NCBI RefSeq assembly: GCF_003627955.1
Contig: NZ_RBWS01000020.1
Coordinates: 1-64,000 of the forward strand
Length of the DNA stretch: 64,000 bases
Direction: 5' to 3'
Origin: Sphingobacterium puteale
Lineage (GTDB): Bacteria > Bacteroidota > Bacteroidia > Sphingobacteriales > Sphingobacteriaceae
The notes under the pieces were generated by a model. The model was not told the DNA's origin. It ran no database searches and saw only the letters and a program-made list of their open reading frames with translations. Shown here in pieces: positions 43,415 through 52,190 of the stretch; the stretch's first letter is position 1; every line of letters begins with the position of its first letter. The position numbers and the translations under genes were made by a program.

Positions 43415-44664
43415 TGAATCAACAAGTCATCAAGCTGACGCATCCATCGAAAAAAATAAAAGGCACGGTTCAACTGACAGGATCAAAATCCGAGAGCAAC
43501 CGTGCTCTTATTATCCGCTCGTTGAGCAAGGGGCAAGTTGATATAGCAAACCTTTCCGAGGCTGCCGATACGGTGACGTTAAACCGTGTCTTACAGATCG
43601 CATCAGCTCCTCAACCTGGCTACAACACGATTGACATCGGTCCGGCGGGTACAGCAATGCGCTTTTTAACAGCCTACCTGAACCTTGTTCAAGGAAACTT
43701 TATCCTTACGGGGACCGAACGCATGCAACAACGGCCAATCGGTATATTGGTTGATGCCATGAAGGAGATCGGCGCCGACATTCATTACGAGAAGAAATCC
43801 GGCTATCCGCCCCTAAAAATAGACGGAGGTTTATTTCAGGGGAAGGACCGTGTCCGGATAAAAGGGAATATCAGTAGCCAATACATCTCTGCCCTACTAT
43901 TAATTGCTCCCGCATTGAAAAAGGGGCTCACATTGGAAATTGAGGGCGAACTGACTTCCAGACCTTACGTATCCATGACCCTGGATATGTTAAAAAGTGT
44001 CGGCATAAAGCATGAGTGGACAGCAAATGAAATACATATTGCCCCGCAGACTTTTTCAAAAAGCACGATTTATGTGGAGCCAGATTGGAGCGCAGCTTCC
44101 TACTGGTACGCTATTGTAGCGCTGGCGGAAGACGGAGCATCCATTATCTTACCTGGGCTTAAAAAAGACAGTCTGCAAGGAGATATTGCAATTGTCGATA
44201 TCATGACCCATTTTGGTGTGCAATCCAGTTTTGAAGCCGATGGTTTGCATCTTCATAAAACGGTAATAGATTCGGAAAAAACGTTATTTGATTTCAAGGA
44301 ATGCCCGGATCTTGCGCAGACTGTCGTCGTTGTCGCGGCAGCTTTAGGGCGTGAGGTTTCCTTTACAGGTCTTGAAACATTAAAGATCAAAGAAACGGAT
44401 CGAATTGCAGCTCTCCAGACTGAAATAGCTAAATTTGGCGCTGAACTGATCGCAGATAATGAAACCTATCATCTTAAAACAGCAGGGGTATTCCGGCCAG
44501 AAGACGTGACCTTTAATACCTATGAGGATCACCGTATGGCAATGGCTTTTGCCCCCCTTGCATTGGTTTTTGACCAGATCAAGATTGCGGAGCCAATGGT
44601 TGTGGAAAAATCGTATCCTGATTTCTGGAAACATCTACAGGCCCAATCTTTTAGCATCGACTAA
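43414..44664 (+). CDS. aroA: 3-phosphoshikimate 1-carboxyvinyltransferase (EPSP synthase)
   Basis: A 416-residue EPSP synthase, the sixth shikimate step, joining PEP to shikimate-3-phosphate. Landmarks are the phosphate-binding GSKSESNRALI near the N terminus, AGTAMRFLTAYL (the conserved NAGTAMR region begins PAGTAMR here), KGNISSQYISALLL, and KIKETDRIAAL and EDHRMAMAF in the C-terminal half. The ATG overlaps the previous stop by one base, so translation is coupled. A terminator hairpin follows at 44674. Confidence 0.95.
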   Translation: MNQQVIKLTHPSKKIKGTVQLTGSKSESNRALIIRSLSKGQVDIANLSEAADTVTLNRVLQIASAPQPGYNTIDIGPAGTAMRFLTAYLNLVQGNFILTGTERMQQRPIGILVDAMKEIGADIHYEKKSGYPPLKIDGGLFQGKDRVRIKGNISSQYISALLLIAPALKKGLTLEIEGELTSRPYVSMTLDMLKSVGIKHEWTANEIHIAPQTFSKSTIYVEPDWSAASYWYAIVALAEDGASIILPGLKKDSLQGDIAIVDIMTHFGVQSSFEADGLHLHKTVIDSEKTLFDFKECPDLAQTVVVVAAALGREVSFTGLETLKIKETDRIAALQTEIAKFGAELIADNETYHLKTAGVFRPEDVTFNTYEDHRMAMAFAPLALVFDQIKIAEPMVVEKSYPDFWKHLQAQSFSID

Positions 44665-44673
44665 TATTAAAAG

Positions 44674-44709
44674 AAACCGGGAGAGTATAATTATAAGTTC
44701 CCGGTTTTT
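44674..44709 (+). terminator. Terminator after aroA
   Basis: AAACCGGGA (44674-44682) with TCCCGGTTT (44699-44707) and a T-run. The CCGGGA/TCCCGG core is the same as in the operon attenuator antiterminator. It separates aroA from aroC, which therefore probably has its own promoter in 44710-44880. Confidence 0.75.
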
Positions 44710-44880
44710 ACAACCTATATACACGCTTTTAATAGCTTTAATGACGACAAAAGGAAGACTATCCGCAGACGGACGTAGATATGATTTAAAATAATCAAAA
44801 TTGACAAAGTAAGGTTTTAGGATAGTGTTTTCATTGCATTTAAAGGCAAATTTATCTAAGTTTATTGAAATTTAATTTTT

Positions 44881-45987
44881 ATGGCAGGAAACTCATTTGG
44901 CGATTTATTCAGAATCAGCACTTTTGGTGAATCACACGGTAAAGCGATCGGTGTAATTATTGATGGTTGCCCCTCAAATATAACGATAGACGAAGAGTTT
45001 ATACAGTCTGAACTAGATAAACGGAAACCCGGACAGTCCAGGATTACCACACAACGAAAAGAAAGCGATACTGCTCAGATATTATCGGGCGTATTCGAAG
45101 GCAAGTCAACCGGAACACCGATTGCCATTGTTATACCTAATGAAGATCAACGTTCCAAGGACTATACCCACATTAAAGATATCTTCAGACCTTCCCATGC
45201 GGACTTCACCTACCAGATGAAATATGGCATCCGTGACTACCGCGGCGGTGGCCGTTCCTCGGCCCGCGAGACAGCTGCCCGTGTTGCTGCAGGTGCTGTT
45301 GCGAAGAGCTTTCTACAACAATTTGGCATTGAAATCTTTGCCCATGTTTCCGGTGTAGGCACGATCGAAGCTCCGAATTTGGACACCAAAGATCTTAAAG
45401 CCTTGCTTGAGCTACGCGAATCCAATATCGCTCGCTGCGCTGATCCGGCCACAGCCAATGAAATGGTCGCATTTATAGATTCCGTAAGAAAAGCTGGTGA
45501 TACAGTAGGTGGACGCATTTCGGCAGTGATAAGACATGTTCCCGTTGGACTTGGAGAACCTGTATTTGACAAACTCCATGCTGACCTCGCCAAAGCAATG
45601 ATGAGTATCAATGCCGTACACGGATTCGAATATGGATCAGGTTTTGCGGGTTCGGAGTTGCGAGGTTCCGAACATAATGATATATTTGTAGCAGATGACC
45701 ATGATTTAAATCAAGTGCATACACATACCAATTTCTCCGGGGGAATACAGGGCGGTATATCAAACGGTATGGATATTACTTTTAAAGTAGCATTTAAGCC
45801 TGTTGCCACCATCATGAGAGATCAAGAAACAGTCGATATCCATGGCAACCCGGCCATCGCAAGTGGAAAGGGAAGACATGATCCTTGTGTTGTTTCGAGG
45901 GCGGTAATTATTGTAGAAGCCATGGCGGCACTTGTAATTGCGGATCATCTACTTAAACATCAAAGTTACAAACATGCTGCAAGATAA
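44881..45987 (+). CDS. aroC: Chorismate synthase
   Basis: A 368-residue FMN-dependent chorismate synthase, the last common step to aromatic amino acids. Signature segments: GESHGKAIGVIIDGCPS, RRPGQSR-like KRKPGQSRITTQRKE, RGGGRSSARETAARVAAGA, and the C-terminal SGKGRHDPCVVSRAV. Full length. A 216-bp gap with a terminator separates it from aroA, and the ROK gene overlaps its last 14 bp. Confidence 0.96.
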   Translation: MAGNSFGDLFRISTFGESHGKAIGVIIDGCPSNITIDEEFIQSELDKRKPGQSRITTQRKESDTAQILSGVFEGKSTGTPIAIVIPNEDQRSKDYTHIKDIFRPSHADFTYQMKYGIRDYRGGGRSSARETAARVAAGAVAKSFLQQFGIEIFAHVSGVGTIEAPNLDTKDLKALLELRESNIARCADPATANEMVAFIDSVRKAGDTVGGRISAVIRHVPVGLGEPVFDKLHADLAKAMMSINAVHGFEYGSGFAGSELRGSEHNDIFVADDHDLNQVHTHTNFSGGIQGGISNGMDITFKVAFKPVATIMRDQETVDIHGNPAIASGKGRHDPCVVSRAVIIVEAMAALVIADHLLKHQSYKHAAR

Positions 45988-46828
45988 TTATGTCGTAGGT
46001 GTTGACATTGGAGGCACTCATATTTCCGCCTGTATCATTGACACCAAACAATGGAATATACATTTAGAGAACGTGGTCAGAAACCACGTTTTTTCTCAAG
46101 GAGATGCTAAAACGATTTTACACACCTGGACCTCCGCAATACGGGATTGTATGACCACCTCACCCACAGCTATTCAATTCATTGGCATAGCAATGCCGGG
46201 GCCTTTTGACTATGAAAATGGGATTTCTAAAATGTTAGGACAAAGCAAGTACGACAACTTGTACGATCAAGACATTAAAAGCCTTTTATCTGCTGAGCTG
46301 GGTTTACCGCCTACCGCCATTCACTTTATCAATGATGCAGCGGCTTTCCTACAAGGGGAGATATTTGTACAGCACCTTCAGACCAACCCGAGGATACTCG
46401 GGATTACATTGGGGACTGGCTTAGGGTCTGCCGTATGGAATAACGGCGAAAAAGCTTTCGATGCAGATCTATGGAATACACCTTACAAGGAAAGTATCTT
46501 TGAAGAATATCTTGTGACAAGATGGTTTGTCAAACGCTTCAAAGAGATCACAGGGAAAAATGTCACCGGTTTAAAGGAAATCTTGGACAATCATAGAGAA
46601 ACGGCTGCATTCACAACAATCAAGGATGAATACGCAACACATCTCTTTGATTTTATGCAATTTTTTGAAGAAAAATACCAGACGAATATCTTTATTATTG
46701 GTGGCAACATCGCAAAAGCACTTCCTATCTTTATCGCGGACCGGGAAGAATTCAATAGATTCACCATGCATACAGCTATATTGGGGGAAAAGGCAGCCAT
46801 GATTGGCGCCGCAAGCATATTCAGTTAG
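45974..46828 (+). CDS. ROK family protein, putative sugar kinase
   Basis: A 284-residue ROK protein. The N-terminal phosphate-binding VVGVDIGGTHISACIID and the LGITLGTGLGSAVW segment are present, and NDAAAF contains the catalytic-type Asp. The zinc-binding CxCGxxGC motif of most ROK kinases is absent; no helix-turn-helix precedes the domain, so it is not a NagC/XylR-like repressor. Substrate unknown, glucose or an amino sugar being possible. The ATG at 45974 lies inside aroC (14-bp overlap), so it is co-translated with chorismate synthase, an unexpected partner. Confidence 0.8.
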   Translation: MLQDNYVVGVDIGGTHISACIIDTKQWNIHLENVVRNHVFSQGDAKTILHTWTSAIRDCMTTSPTAIQFIGIAMPGPFDYENGISKMLGQSKYDNLYDQDIKSLLSAELGLPPTAIHFINDAAAFLQGEIFVQHLQTNPRILGITLGTGLGSAVWNNGEKAFDADLWNTPYKESIFEEYLVTRWFVKRFKEITGKNVTGLKEILDNHRETAAFTTIKDEYATHLFDFMQFFEEKYQTNIFIIGGNIAKALPIFIADREEFNRFTMHTAILGEKAAMIGAASIFS

Positions 46829-46872
46829 TTCAGGGACTTAAAAACACAAAATAGCGTTCCCCCTGAAAAAGA

Positions 46873-46916
46873 ATACTATTCAAAGAGCTTCTTGCAAGCA
46901 GCTCTTTGAATAGTAT
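46873..46916 (-). terminator. Terminator of the E1 gene (leftward)
   Basis: A 17-bp perfect stem, 46873-46889 with 46900-46916, loop of 10. Read leftwards it is followed by TCTTTTTC. Confidence 0.75.
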
Positions 46917-46940
46917 CGCTAAAATAACAGATCCCAAGAA

Positions 46941-46974
46941 ATATCCATCTATTCAAACATAGATGGATATTTTT
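46941..46974 (+). terminator. Rightward terminator overlapping the E1 stop codon
   Basis: ATATCCATCTAT (46941-46952) pairs with ATAGATGGATAT (46959-46970), followed on the plus strand by TTTTC. The E1 stop codon lies in the stem, so one sequence serves as the end of a gene and as a terminator for transcripts coming from the ROK side. Confidence 0.6.
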
Positions 46975-49366
46975 CTGGATTAGCCTCATGCATGATTGCA
47001 TATACCGTTTCGACAACATCATCCGAAGATGGCTTCGAAAAATAGTCACCATCCGAACCATAAGGAGGTCGGTGCGCTTTTGCTGACAATGTCCGAGGTT
47101 GGCTATCAAGCAAATAATAACCATTTTGATTTTCAAGTATTTCTTGTAATATAAATGCGGCAGCACCTCCGGGTACATCCTCATCTACCACTAACAACTT
47201 ATTTGTTTTTTTCAGAGATTCCGCACATAATTGTGCTTTGTCAAACGGCAACAAGGTCTGGGCATCGATAATCTCGATAAATATCCCCAGACGTTCCAAT
47301 TCTACAGCAGCTTCTTCGACAACGCGTAACGTTGAACCATAGGAGACTACCGTAATATCTTGTCCTTCTTTAATACGCTCTGCATAACCGATCGGCACCG
47401 TAAATTCACCAACATTTTCTGGCAAACGTTCTTTGAGGCGATATCCATTCAAACATTCAACGACAATAGCCGGTTCATCTGAGCGGAAAAGCGTATTATA
47501 CATTCCGGCAGCTTGTGTCATATTACGAGGTACACAGACATGCAATCCTCTTAAGGAGCCCAATATCACAGACATCGGTGATCCCGAATGCCATACACCT
47601 TCCAGTCGGTGTCCGCGGGTACGGATAATGACCGGTGCTTTTTGCCCGCCGAACGTACGGTAACTTAAGCTGGCTAAATCGTCACTGGCAACCGTGATAC
47701 CGTAGATCAGATAATCTAAGTATTGAATTTCAGCAATTGGTTTTAACCCACGGATCGCCAATCCGATCCCTTTACCGATAATTGAATTTTCGCGGATCCC
47801 GGTATCAAATACGCGATGTGCACCGAGCTTATCCTGTAGACCTGCAAATCCTTGGTTGACATCCCCTATTTTCCCCACATCTTCCCCGAATGCCAATAAA
47901 CGTTCATCACGTCGAAAATTTTCTTCAAAACAAAGATTCAACACTTCCCGACCATCCACGATTTTAGAATCTTCATTATAAATCGCGGGTACTGCAGGGA
48001 CATTGAAGGGAGAATCAACACCATCAGTAAATAATTTCGAATTGTACCGTTTCTCGTTAATCTCCTGCTTAACTTTATACCAATTCAACAATTCCTGACG
48101 ACCTTCTGTCTGTTTTCCCTTTAGCTCATGCAAGATCTTCCGGACCTGTCCATACACCTCTTTCAACGAAGGTTCTACCATCGATTGCAGTTTTTTTGCT
48201 GCGAAGTCCGCTTTCTCATTTGGAATTCGAGCCAATAAATCAATGGCTTCTTTTGCTTCCAGCGTCAACGTTCTGATATAGTCAGCCCAAGCCCTTTTTT
48301 GTTCCTGACGAACAAAATCTTTGGCCTCACGATCCAATTGATCCAACTCTTCATCCGTAGCAATACCCGAACTTTGAATCCATTCCTTCATTTTGGCGAT
48401 ACAGTCGAAGTCTGTTTCCCACTGCAGGCGTTCCTGAGATTTATAACGCTCGTGGGATCCCGAAGAGGAATGCCCTTGTGGCTGTGTCAGTTCGGTCACA
48501 TGAATCAAACAAGGGATATGTTTTTCTCTTGCAATGCTGGCAGCCTGCTCATAAGTTTCACACAAGCCCGCATAGTCCCAACCTCTGACCTTGAAAATTT
48601 CGATTCCGTTGGTCAGCTCCTCTTTTTGAAAACCCTTTAGGATTTCAGAAATATCACCTTTCGTGGTCTGTATTTCATTGGACACTGAAATTCCGTAACC
48701 ATCATCCCAGATAGAAATAACTGTAGGTATCTGATGCACTCCGGCAGCATTGATAACTTCAAAAAATACCCCCTCCGAAGTTGCGGCATTCCCTATGGTA
48801 CAGAAGGTAACTTCATTTCCTTTATTCGAGAAATAGGACAAATAATCCAAATTTCTGTTTTGCTTATACAATTTAGAGGCCAATCCGAGTCCCAGCACCC
48901 GCGCCATCTGCCCTCCTGTGGTGGATATATCTGAGAAGGAATTCTTCTGCACGGTTTGATCAAGCCAATTCCCCTGATCATCCAATACCCGCGTAGAAAA
49001 ATGACAGTTCATTTGCCGACCGGCGGAAGAAGGATCTGCCTCAACATCCGGATGTGCATACAATTGAGAAAAAAAACGGTAAACATCACTGATGCCCGAA
49101 GCAAATATAAATGTTTGGTCACGGTAATATCCCGACCGCCAATCGCCATTTCTGAAGACCTTAGCCATCGCAATTTGTGCCAACTCTTTTCCATCGCCAA
49201 AAATACCAAACTTCGCCTTACCGGTAAGCACTTCTTTACGTCCCAATAAACTCACGTAACGACTCTCCAAGGCAGTTCGATAATCATTCACAATAATCTT
49301 TTTGAACTCGTCAAAGCTCAAAGTGGAAATAGATTCATTGTTTTGGTCAAATGCAGTATCAAGCAT
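46949..49366 (-). CDS. 2-oxoacid dehydrogenase E1, fused alpha and beta subunits
   Basis: An 805-residue thiamin-diphosphate enzyme combining E1 alpha (about 1-400) and E1 beta (about 470-800) of the branched-chain or pyruvate type dehydrogenase complexes. In the alpha half the usual GDGxxN motif is altered: GNAATSEG is followed by WDDGYGISV instead of NNxYxIS, a form I recall as common in Bacteroidota fused E1 proteins. The beta half contains LAFGEDVG and IAEIQYLDYL. E2 and E3 genes are not nearby. Branched-chain 2-oxoacids are a likely substrate, feeding iso-fatty acid synthesis, but this is inference. Confidence 0.9.
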   Translation of the reverse strand: MLDTAFDQNNESISTLSFDEFKKIIVNDYRTALESRYVSLLGRKEVLTGKAKFGIFGDGKELAQIAMAKVFRNGDWRSGYYRDQTFIFASGISDVYRFFSQLYAHPDVEADPSSAGRQMNCHFSTRVLDDQGNWLDQTVQKNSFSDISTTGGQMARVLGLGLASKLYKQNRNLDYLSYFSNKGNEVTFCTIGNAATSEGVFFEVINAAGVHQIPTVISIWDDGYGISVSNEIQTTKGDISEILKGFQKEELTNGIEIFKVRGWDYAGLCETYEQAASIAREKHIPCLIHVTELTQPQGHSSSGSHERYKSQERLQWETDFDCIAKMKEWIQSSGIATDEELDQLDREAKDFVRQEQKRAWADYIRTLTLEAKEAIDLLARIPNEKADFAAKKLQSMVEPSLKEVYGQVRKILHELKGKQTEGRQELLNWYKVKQEINEKRYNSKLFTDGVDSPFNVPAVPAIYNEDSKIVDGREVLNLCFEENFRRDERLLAFGEDVGKIGDVNQGFAGLQDKLGAHRVFDTGIRENSIIGKGIGLAIRGLKPIAEIQYLDYLIYGITVASDDLASLSYRTFGGQKAPVIIRTRGHRLEGVWHSGSPMSVILGSLRGLHVCVPRNMTQAAGMYNTLFRSDEPAIVVECLNGYRLKERLPENVGEFTVPIGYAERIKEGQDITVVSYGSTLRVVEEAAVELERLGIFIEIIDAQTLLPFDKAQLCAESLKKTNKLLVVDEDVPGGAAAFILQEILENQNGYYLLDSQPRTLSAKAHRPPYGSDGDYFSKPSSDDVVETVYAIMHEANPEKYPSMFE

Positions 49367-49392
49367 ATTCTTTTTTGTTTCAACAAATTTAA

Positions 49393-49439
49393 CAAAAATA
49401 TTATTCTATATAATTGGTGTTTGTCAAATAAATTGACAA
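49393..49439 (-). promoter_or_regulatory. E1 promoter with inverted repeat
   Basis: On the minus strand TATTTTTG (49393-49400) is a -7 match 27 bp before the E1 ATG, with TTTG at 49425-49428 (spacing 24). The perfect inverted repeat TTGTCAA-N5-TTGACAA (49421-49427, 49433-49439) overlaps that -33 element and could be an operator. Confidence 0.4.
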
Positions 49440-49644
49440 TCAATGGTTCGTATTTGAAATAGAATATTCTAATTTCTCAAATTAGTACTTTTTGAGAAAA
49501 ATTCCTAATTTTTGTAGATTTTTAATTATTATACATAAGGATTAAAGTCTAGCGATAGGGATCAGAAATTATACTTTCTTTTCTCTCAACAGATAGTAAA
49601 CATGAGATTGCGATAGATCTTCTTTTTAATTTTATTTTTTTACT

Positions 49645-50835
49645 GTGAATTTTTCAGCACTTCAACTCAATAAGCTTCTTTTTTCGAACATTGAAAAACA
49701 GAAGCTCTCGGTACTAACAGCTGTCCAGGAACGAGTTATCCCTGCCCTATTGGATGGCAAAGATTGTCTGGCGATTGCCCCTACGGGCACCGGAAAAACC
49801 GAAGCTTTCGCCATTCCGCTCGTTCAACATTTATTAGAAAAGGGTCAAAGGGAACATGCCTCCGTCCTTATTCTGCTTCCAACACGTGAACTCTGCATCC
49901 AAACGAAAGATAGAATCGCTAAGCTGATTGAAGGTACCAGCCTCGGTATCGCATGCTTTTATGGTGGCGGAACTTACGAAAGCCAACTTGCGGACTACCC
50001 TAACGCTCACCTGATCCTGGCTACTCCAGGCAGACTGCTTGACTTTCTGGAACAACAGGTTATTAATCTGAAATCGATAAACACCCTGGTCATTGATGAA
50101 TTTGATCAACTGCTCGATCTGGGTTTCGCACTAGAAATCAATAAAATTATGCAGGCACTTCCTACGGAAAGACAGTCTATTTTCGTATCGGCAACTCGCA
50201 CAGCTGAAATGGATAAGATCGTTCAGAAAAGACTCAAAAATCCAATCGAAATCGTCGTAGAAAATCAACTTAAAAAAGGAAAAATACACGAATATGTGAT
50301 GTACGTTGATAAAAATGACAAGAAAAATCTCATCCGACATCTGCTTGAAAACAGGATAAATTCACAAGTGCTTATTTTCACACGTACCGTCCATGCTGCC
50401 GAACGAATTGTCACAGACCTTCAGCGAAATGGCATTTCGGCTCTCGCTCTATATGGCGATAAGTCGCAACAGCAACGGGAGGATATCGTTAGTAAATTTA
50501 GAAGCAGTGAAAACAGGGTATTAATAGCGACGGATTTATTAGCAAGAGGCATAGATTTCCCAAATCTTGAAGCTATTATTAATTATGAAGTACCAGACTC
50601 CCCTGAAACATACACACATCGTATCGGAAGAACAGGCCGTTCTCAGGCTGACGGCATGGCTATCACACTCTGCGACGCAGAAGACAATCAGAAATGGATA
50701 AAGCTACAATTAGCACTAAACAAACAGATACAGATTGACGATCAGCATCCATTTTTATTGAGTTGGGAAAAAATGCTGTCCAGCAGTCAAAGCAATACCC
50801 GAAAAGGCCAATCAAAATCGAGAAAACGTCGTTAA
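49645..50835 (+). CDS. DEAD-box family RNA helicase with DEFD motif II
   Basis: A 396-residue superfamily 2 helicase with Q-motif Gln28 (TAVQERVIPALLDG), motif I APTGTGKT (45-52), PTREL, TPGR, motif II DEFD at 151-154 in place of DEAD, motif III SAT, and motif VI HRIGRTGRS. A short basic C terminus (KGQSKSRKRR) could bind RNA. The gene starts with GTG at 49645 and there is no earlier in-frame ATG. Probably remodels structured RNA in the cytoplasm. The gene for an unknown protein follows after 52 bp. Confidence 0.92.
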   Translation: MNFSALQLNKLLFSNIEKQKLSVLTAVQERVIPALLDGKDCLAIAPTGTGKTEAFAIPLVQHLLEKGQREHASVLILLPTRELCIQTKDRIAKLIEGTSLGIACFYGGGTYESQLADYPNAHLILATPGRLLDFLEQQVINLKSINTLVIDEFDQLLDLGFALEINKIMQALPTERQSIFVSATRTAEMDKIVQKRLKNPIEIVVENQLKKGKIHEYVMYVDKNDKKNLIRHLLENRINSQVLIFTRTVHAAERIVTDLQRNGISALALYGDKSQQQREDIVSKFRSSENRVLIATDLLARGIDFPNLEAIINYEVPDSPETYTHRIGRTGRSQADGMAITLCDAEDNQKWIKLQLALNKQIQIDDQHPFLLSWEKMLSSSQSNTRKGQSKSRKRR

Positions 50836-50887
50836 ATTATAATTATTCTTTTACTTTTACCTGCAATTAACAAAATCACAGTCCAAG

Positions 50888-51634
50888 ATGAGTACAATAC
50901 ATTTATTTGACGATAGTAATAATGCGAACGACAATCGCCTGGGGGATCTCGAAAAAACCATCATCATGAATAATCTGATGGAGGTTCCTTTTGACGAGCG
51001 GGATGAATTATGGCGCGATACTTTCTTAAACAACATAGCAGAATGCACCCTAAAGCTTGCTGAAACTGAAGTTGTGATCGGCCCGGACGGATTTCCTTAT
51101 TTTCAGTTGGAAAGTGTGCCCAAGGACCAAAATTTCCAGGCTTTCGTCATCAAAAACCGCTTGAAGGATTTTGTATTGCCGAAAGGTTTTGGTATCGCCA
51201 TCAATACACAAAATGGAAACCCGGATTGGATCTTTACTTATGGAGATTTGGTTAATTATTTCTTGAATGACGAGTTTTATACTGACCGGAGCATTTTTTC
51301 ACAAAAAAATGAACAGACCACCATTAGTAAAGATGAAGAAATATTAGTTGGTCAACCATCGGAAACCATCCTACCGCGTCACGTCCGGACACAACTTCGC
51401 GAGTTTTTGGATTATTATGGTGTAAAGAACGCCAAAATTATGCTTATTGCACGTAACTATAAAGACGAAGAAAAAGTGTCCCAAGATCTGGTCTTTAATA
51501 TCGTTGCCAATCAATTTAGGACAGAAAAAGAATTCACGGATATCATGGAAGCAATCGGCTGGTTCCTGCCCAGACATTATTCCTATATCGGATTGGATGA
51601 ATTTGCGATTGAGAATGGCTTTATGCCATTGTAA
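50888..51634 (+). CDS. Conserved-looking cytosolic protein of unknown function
   Basis: A 248-residue protein without signal peptide or membrane segment. The N-terminal 50 residues are acidic and polar (DDSNNANDNRLGDLEK), followed by an alpha/beta region with GFPYFQLESVPKDQNFQAF and PKGFGIAINTQNGNPDWIFTYGDLVNYF, and a C-terminal half rich in charged helices (KNAKIMLIARNYKDEEKV, EFTDIMEAIGWFLPRHYSY). No motif I can tie to a known activity. Codon use and length support a real gene. It sits between the DEAD helicase and a Nudix gene, both on the same strand. Confidence 0.75.
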   Translation: MSTIHLFDDSNNANDNRLGDLEKTIIMNNLMEVPFDERDELWRDTFLNNIAECTLKLAETEVVIGPDGFPYFQLESVPKDQNFQAFVIKNRLKDFVLPKGFGIAINTQNGNPDWIFTYGDLVNYFLNDEFYTDRSIFSQKNEQTTISKDEEILVGQPSETILPRHVRTQLREFLDYYGVKNAKIMLIARNYKDEEKVSQDLVFNIVANQFRTEKEFTDIMEAIGWFLPRHYSYIGLDEFAIENGFMPL

Positions 51635-51670
51635 AAGAAAAAATTTGATTATATAAACAGCGAATAAATA

Positions 51671-52126
51671 ATGTTTCCATTTAACGTAAGAGTATACGGA
51701 ATATTGATCAACGAGAAAGAAGAAGTGCTGATCAGTGACGAAAGGACGGAAAATGTTTCATTTACTAAATTTCCGGGCGGAGGATTAGAATATGGAGAGG
51801 GGCTATTAGAGGCCCTAATCAGAGAATACCAAGAAGAGTGCGCATTTGACATTAACGTCATAAAACATATCTACACAACTGATTTTTACGAGAAATCAAG
51901 TTTCAATGATAGCCAGATCATATCAATTTATTATCAGGTCAAAAATACTTCGGCCATTCAGATCAGAACAACCACCAAGGCATTTGACTTTGATCCGAAC
52001 GAGAAAGTGGAAGACAATAAGCGTCAGTCTTTCCGATGGGTTCCTGTCCATGTGCTTAGGATAGCAGATCTAACATTTAAAACGGATCAAATTGCCTGGA
52101 CAGAATTTTTGAAAACGCTGAGATGA
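51671..52126 (+). CDS. Nudix hydrolase
   Basis: A 151-residue Nudix protein. The box G-x5-E-x7-REUxEE is present (FPGGGLEYGEGLLEALIREY then QEEC, about residues 35-57); the glycine two residues after EE is Ala here, with Cys before it. The metal-binding Glu residues REYQEE are intact, so a nucleoside-diphosphate-linked substrate is expected, but not which one. It starts 36 bp after the unknown gene and precedes the candidate small RNA. Confidence 0.9.
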   Translation: MFPFNVRVYGILINEKEEVLISDERTENVSFTKFPGGGLEYGEGLLEALIREYQEECAFDINVIKHIYTTDFYEKSSFNDSQIISIYYQVKNTSAIQIRTTTKAFDFDPNEKVEDNKRQSFRWVPVHVLRIADLTFKTDQIAWTEFLKTLR

Positions 52127-52156
52127 TAAGATTTTTTTTAATTTTCGTCAATTTTA

Positions 52157-52187
52157 TTTGTATTTAAAAAATAAACACATATCTTTA
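52157..52187 (+). promoter_or_regulatory. Promoter of the candidate small RNA
   Basis: TTTG (52157-52160), 19 bases, TATCTTTA (52180-52187). The -7 element differs from consensus only in its last base. Expected start about 52191, which is where the first pairing arm begins. Confidence 0.55.
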
Positions 52188-52190
52188 CGT

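Noticed and set aside
44741..44794. Second leader peptide upstream of aroC
   Set aside because: The 17-codon ORF contains only one aromatic residue, and no terminator/antiterminator pair follows it.
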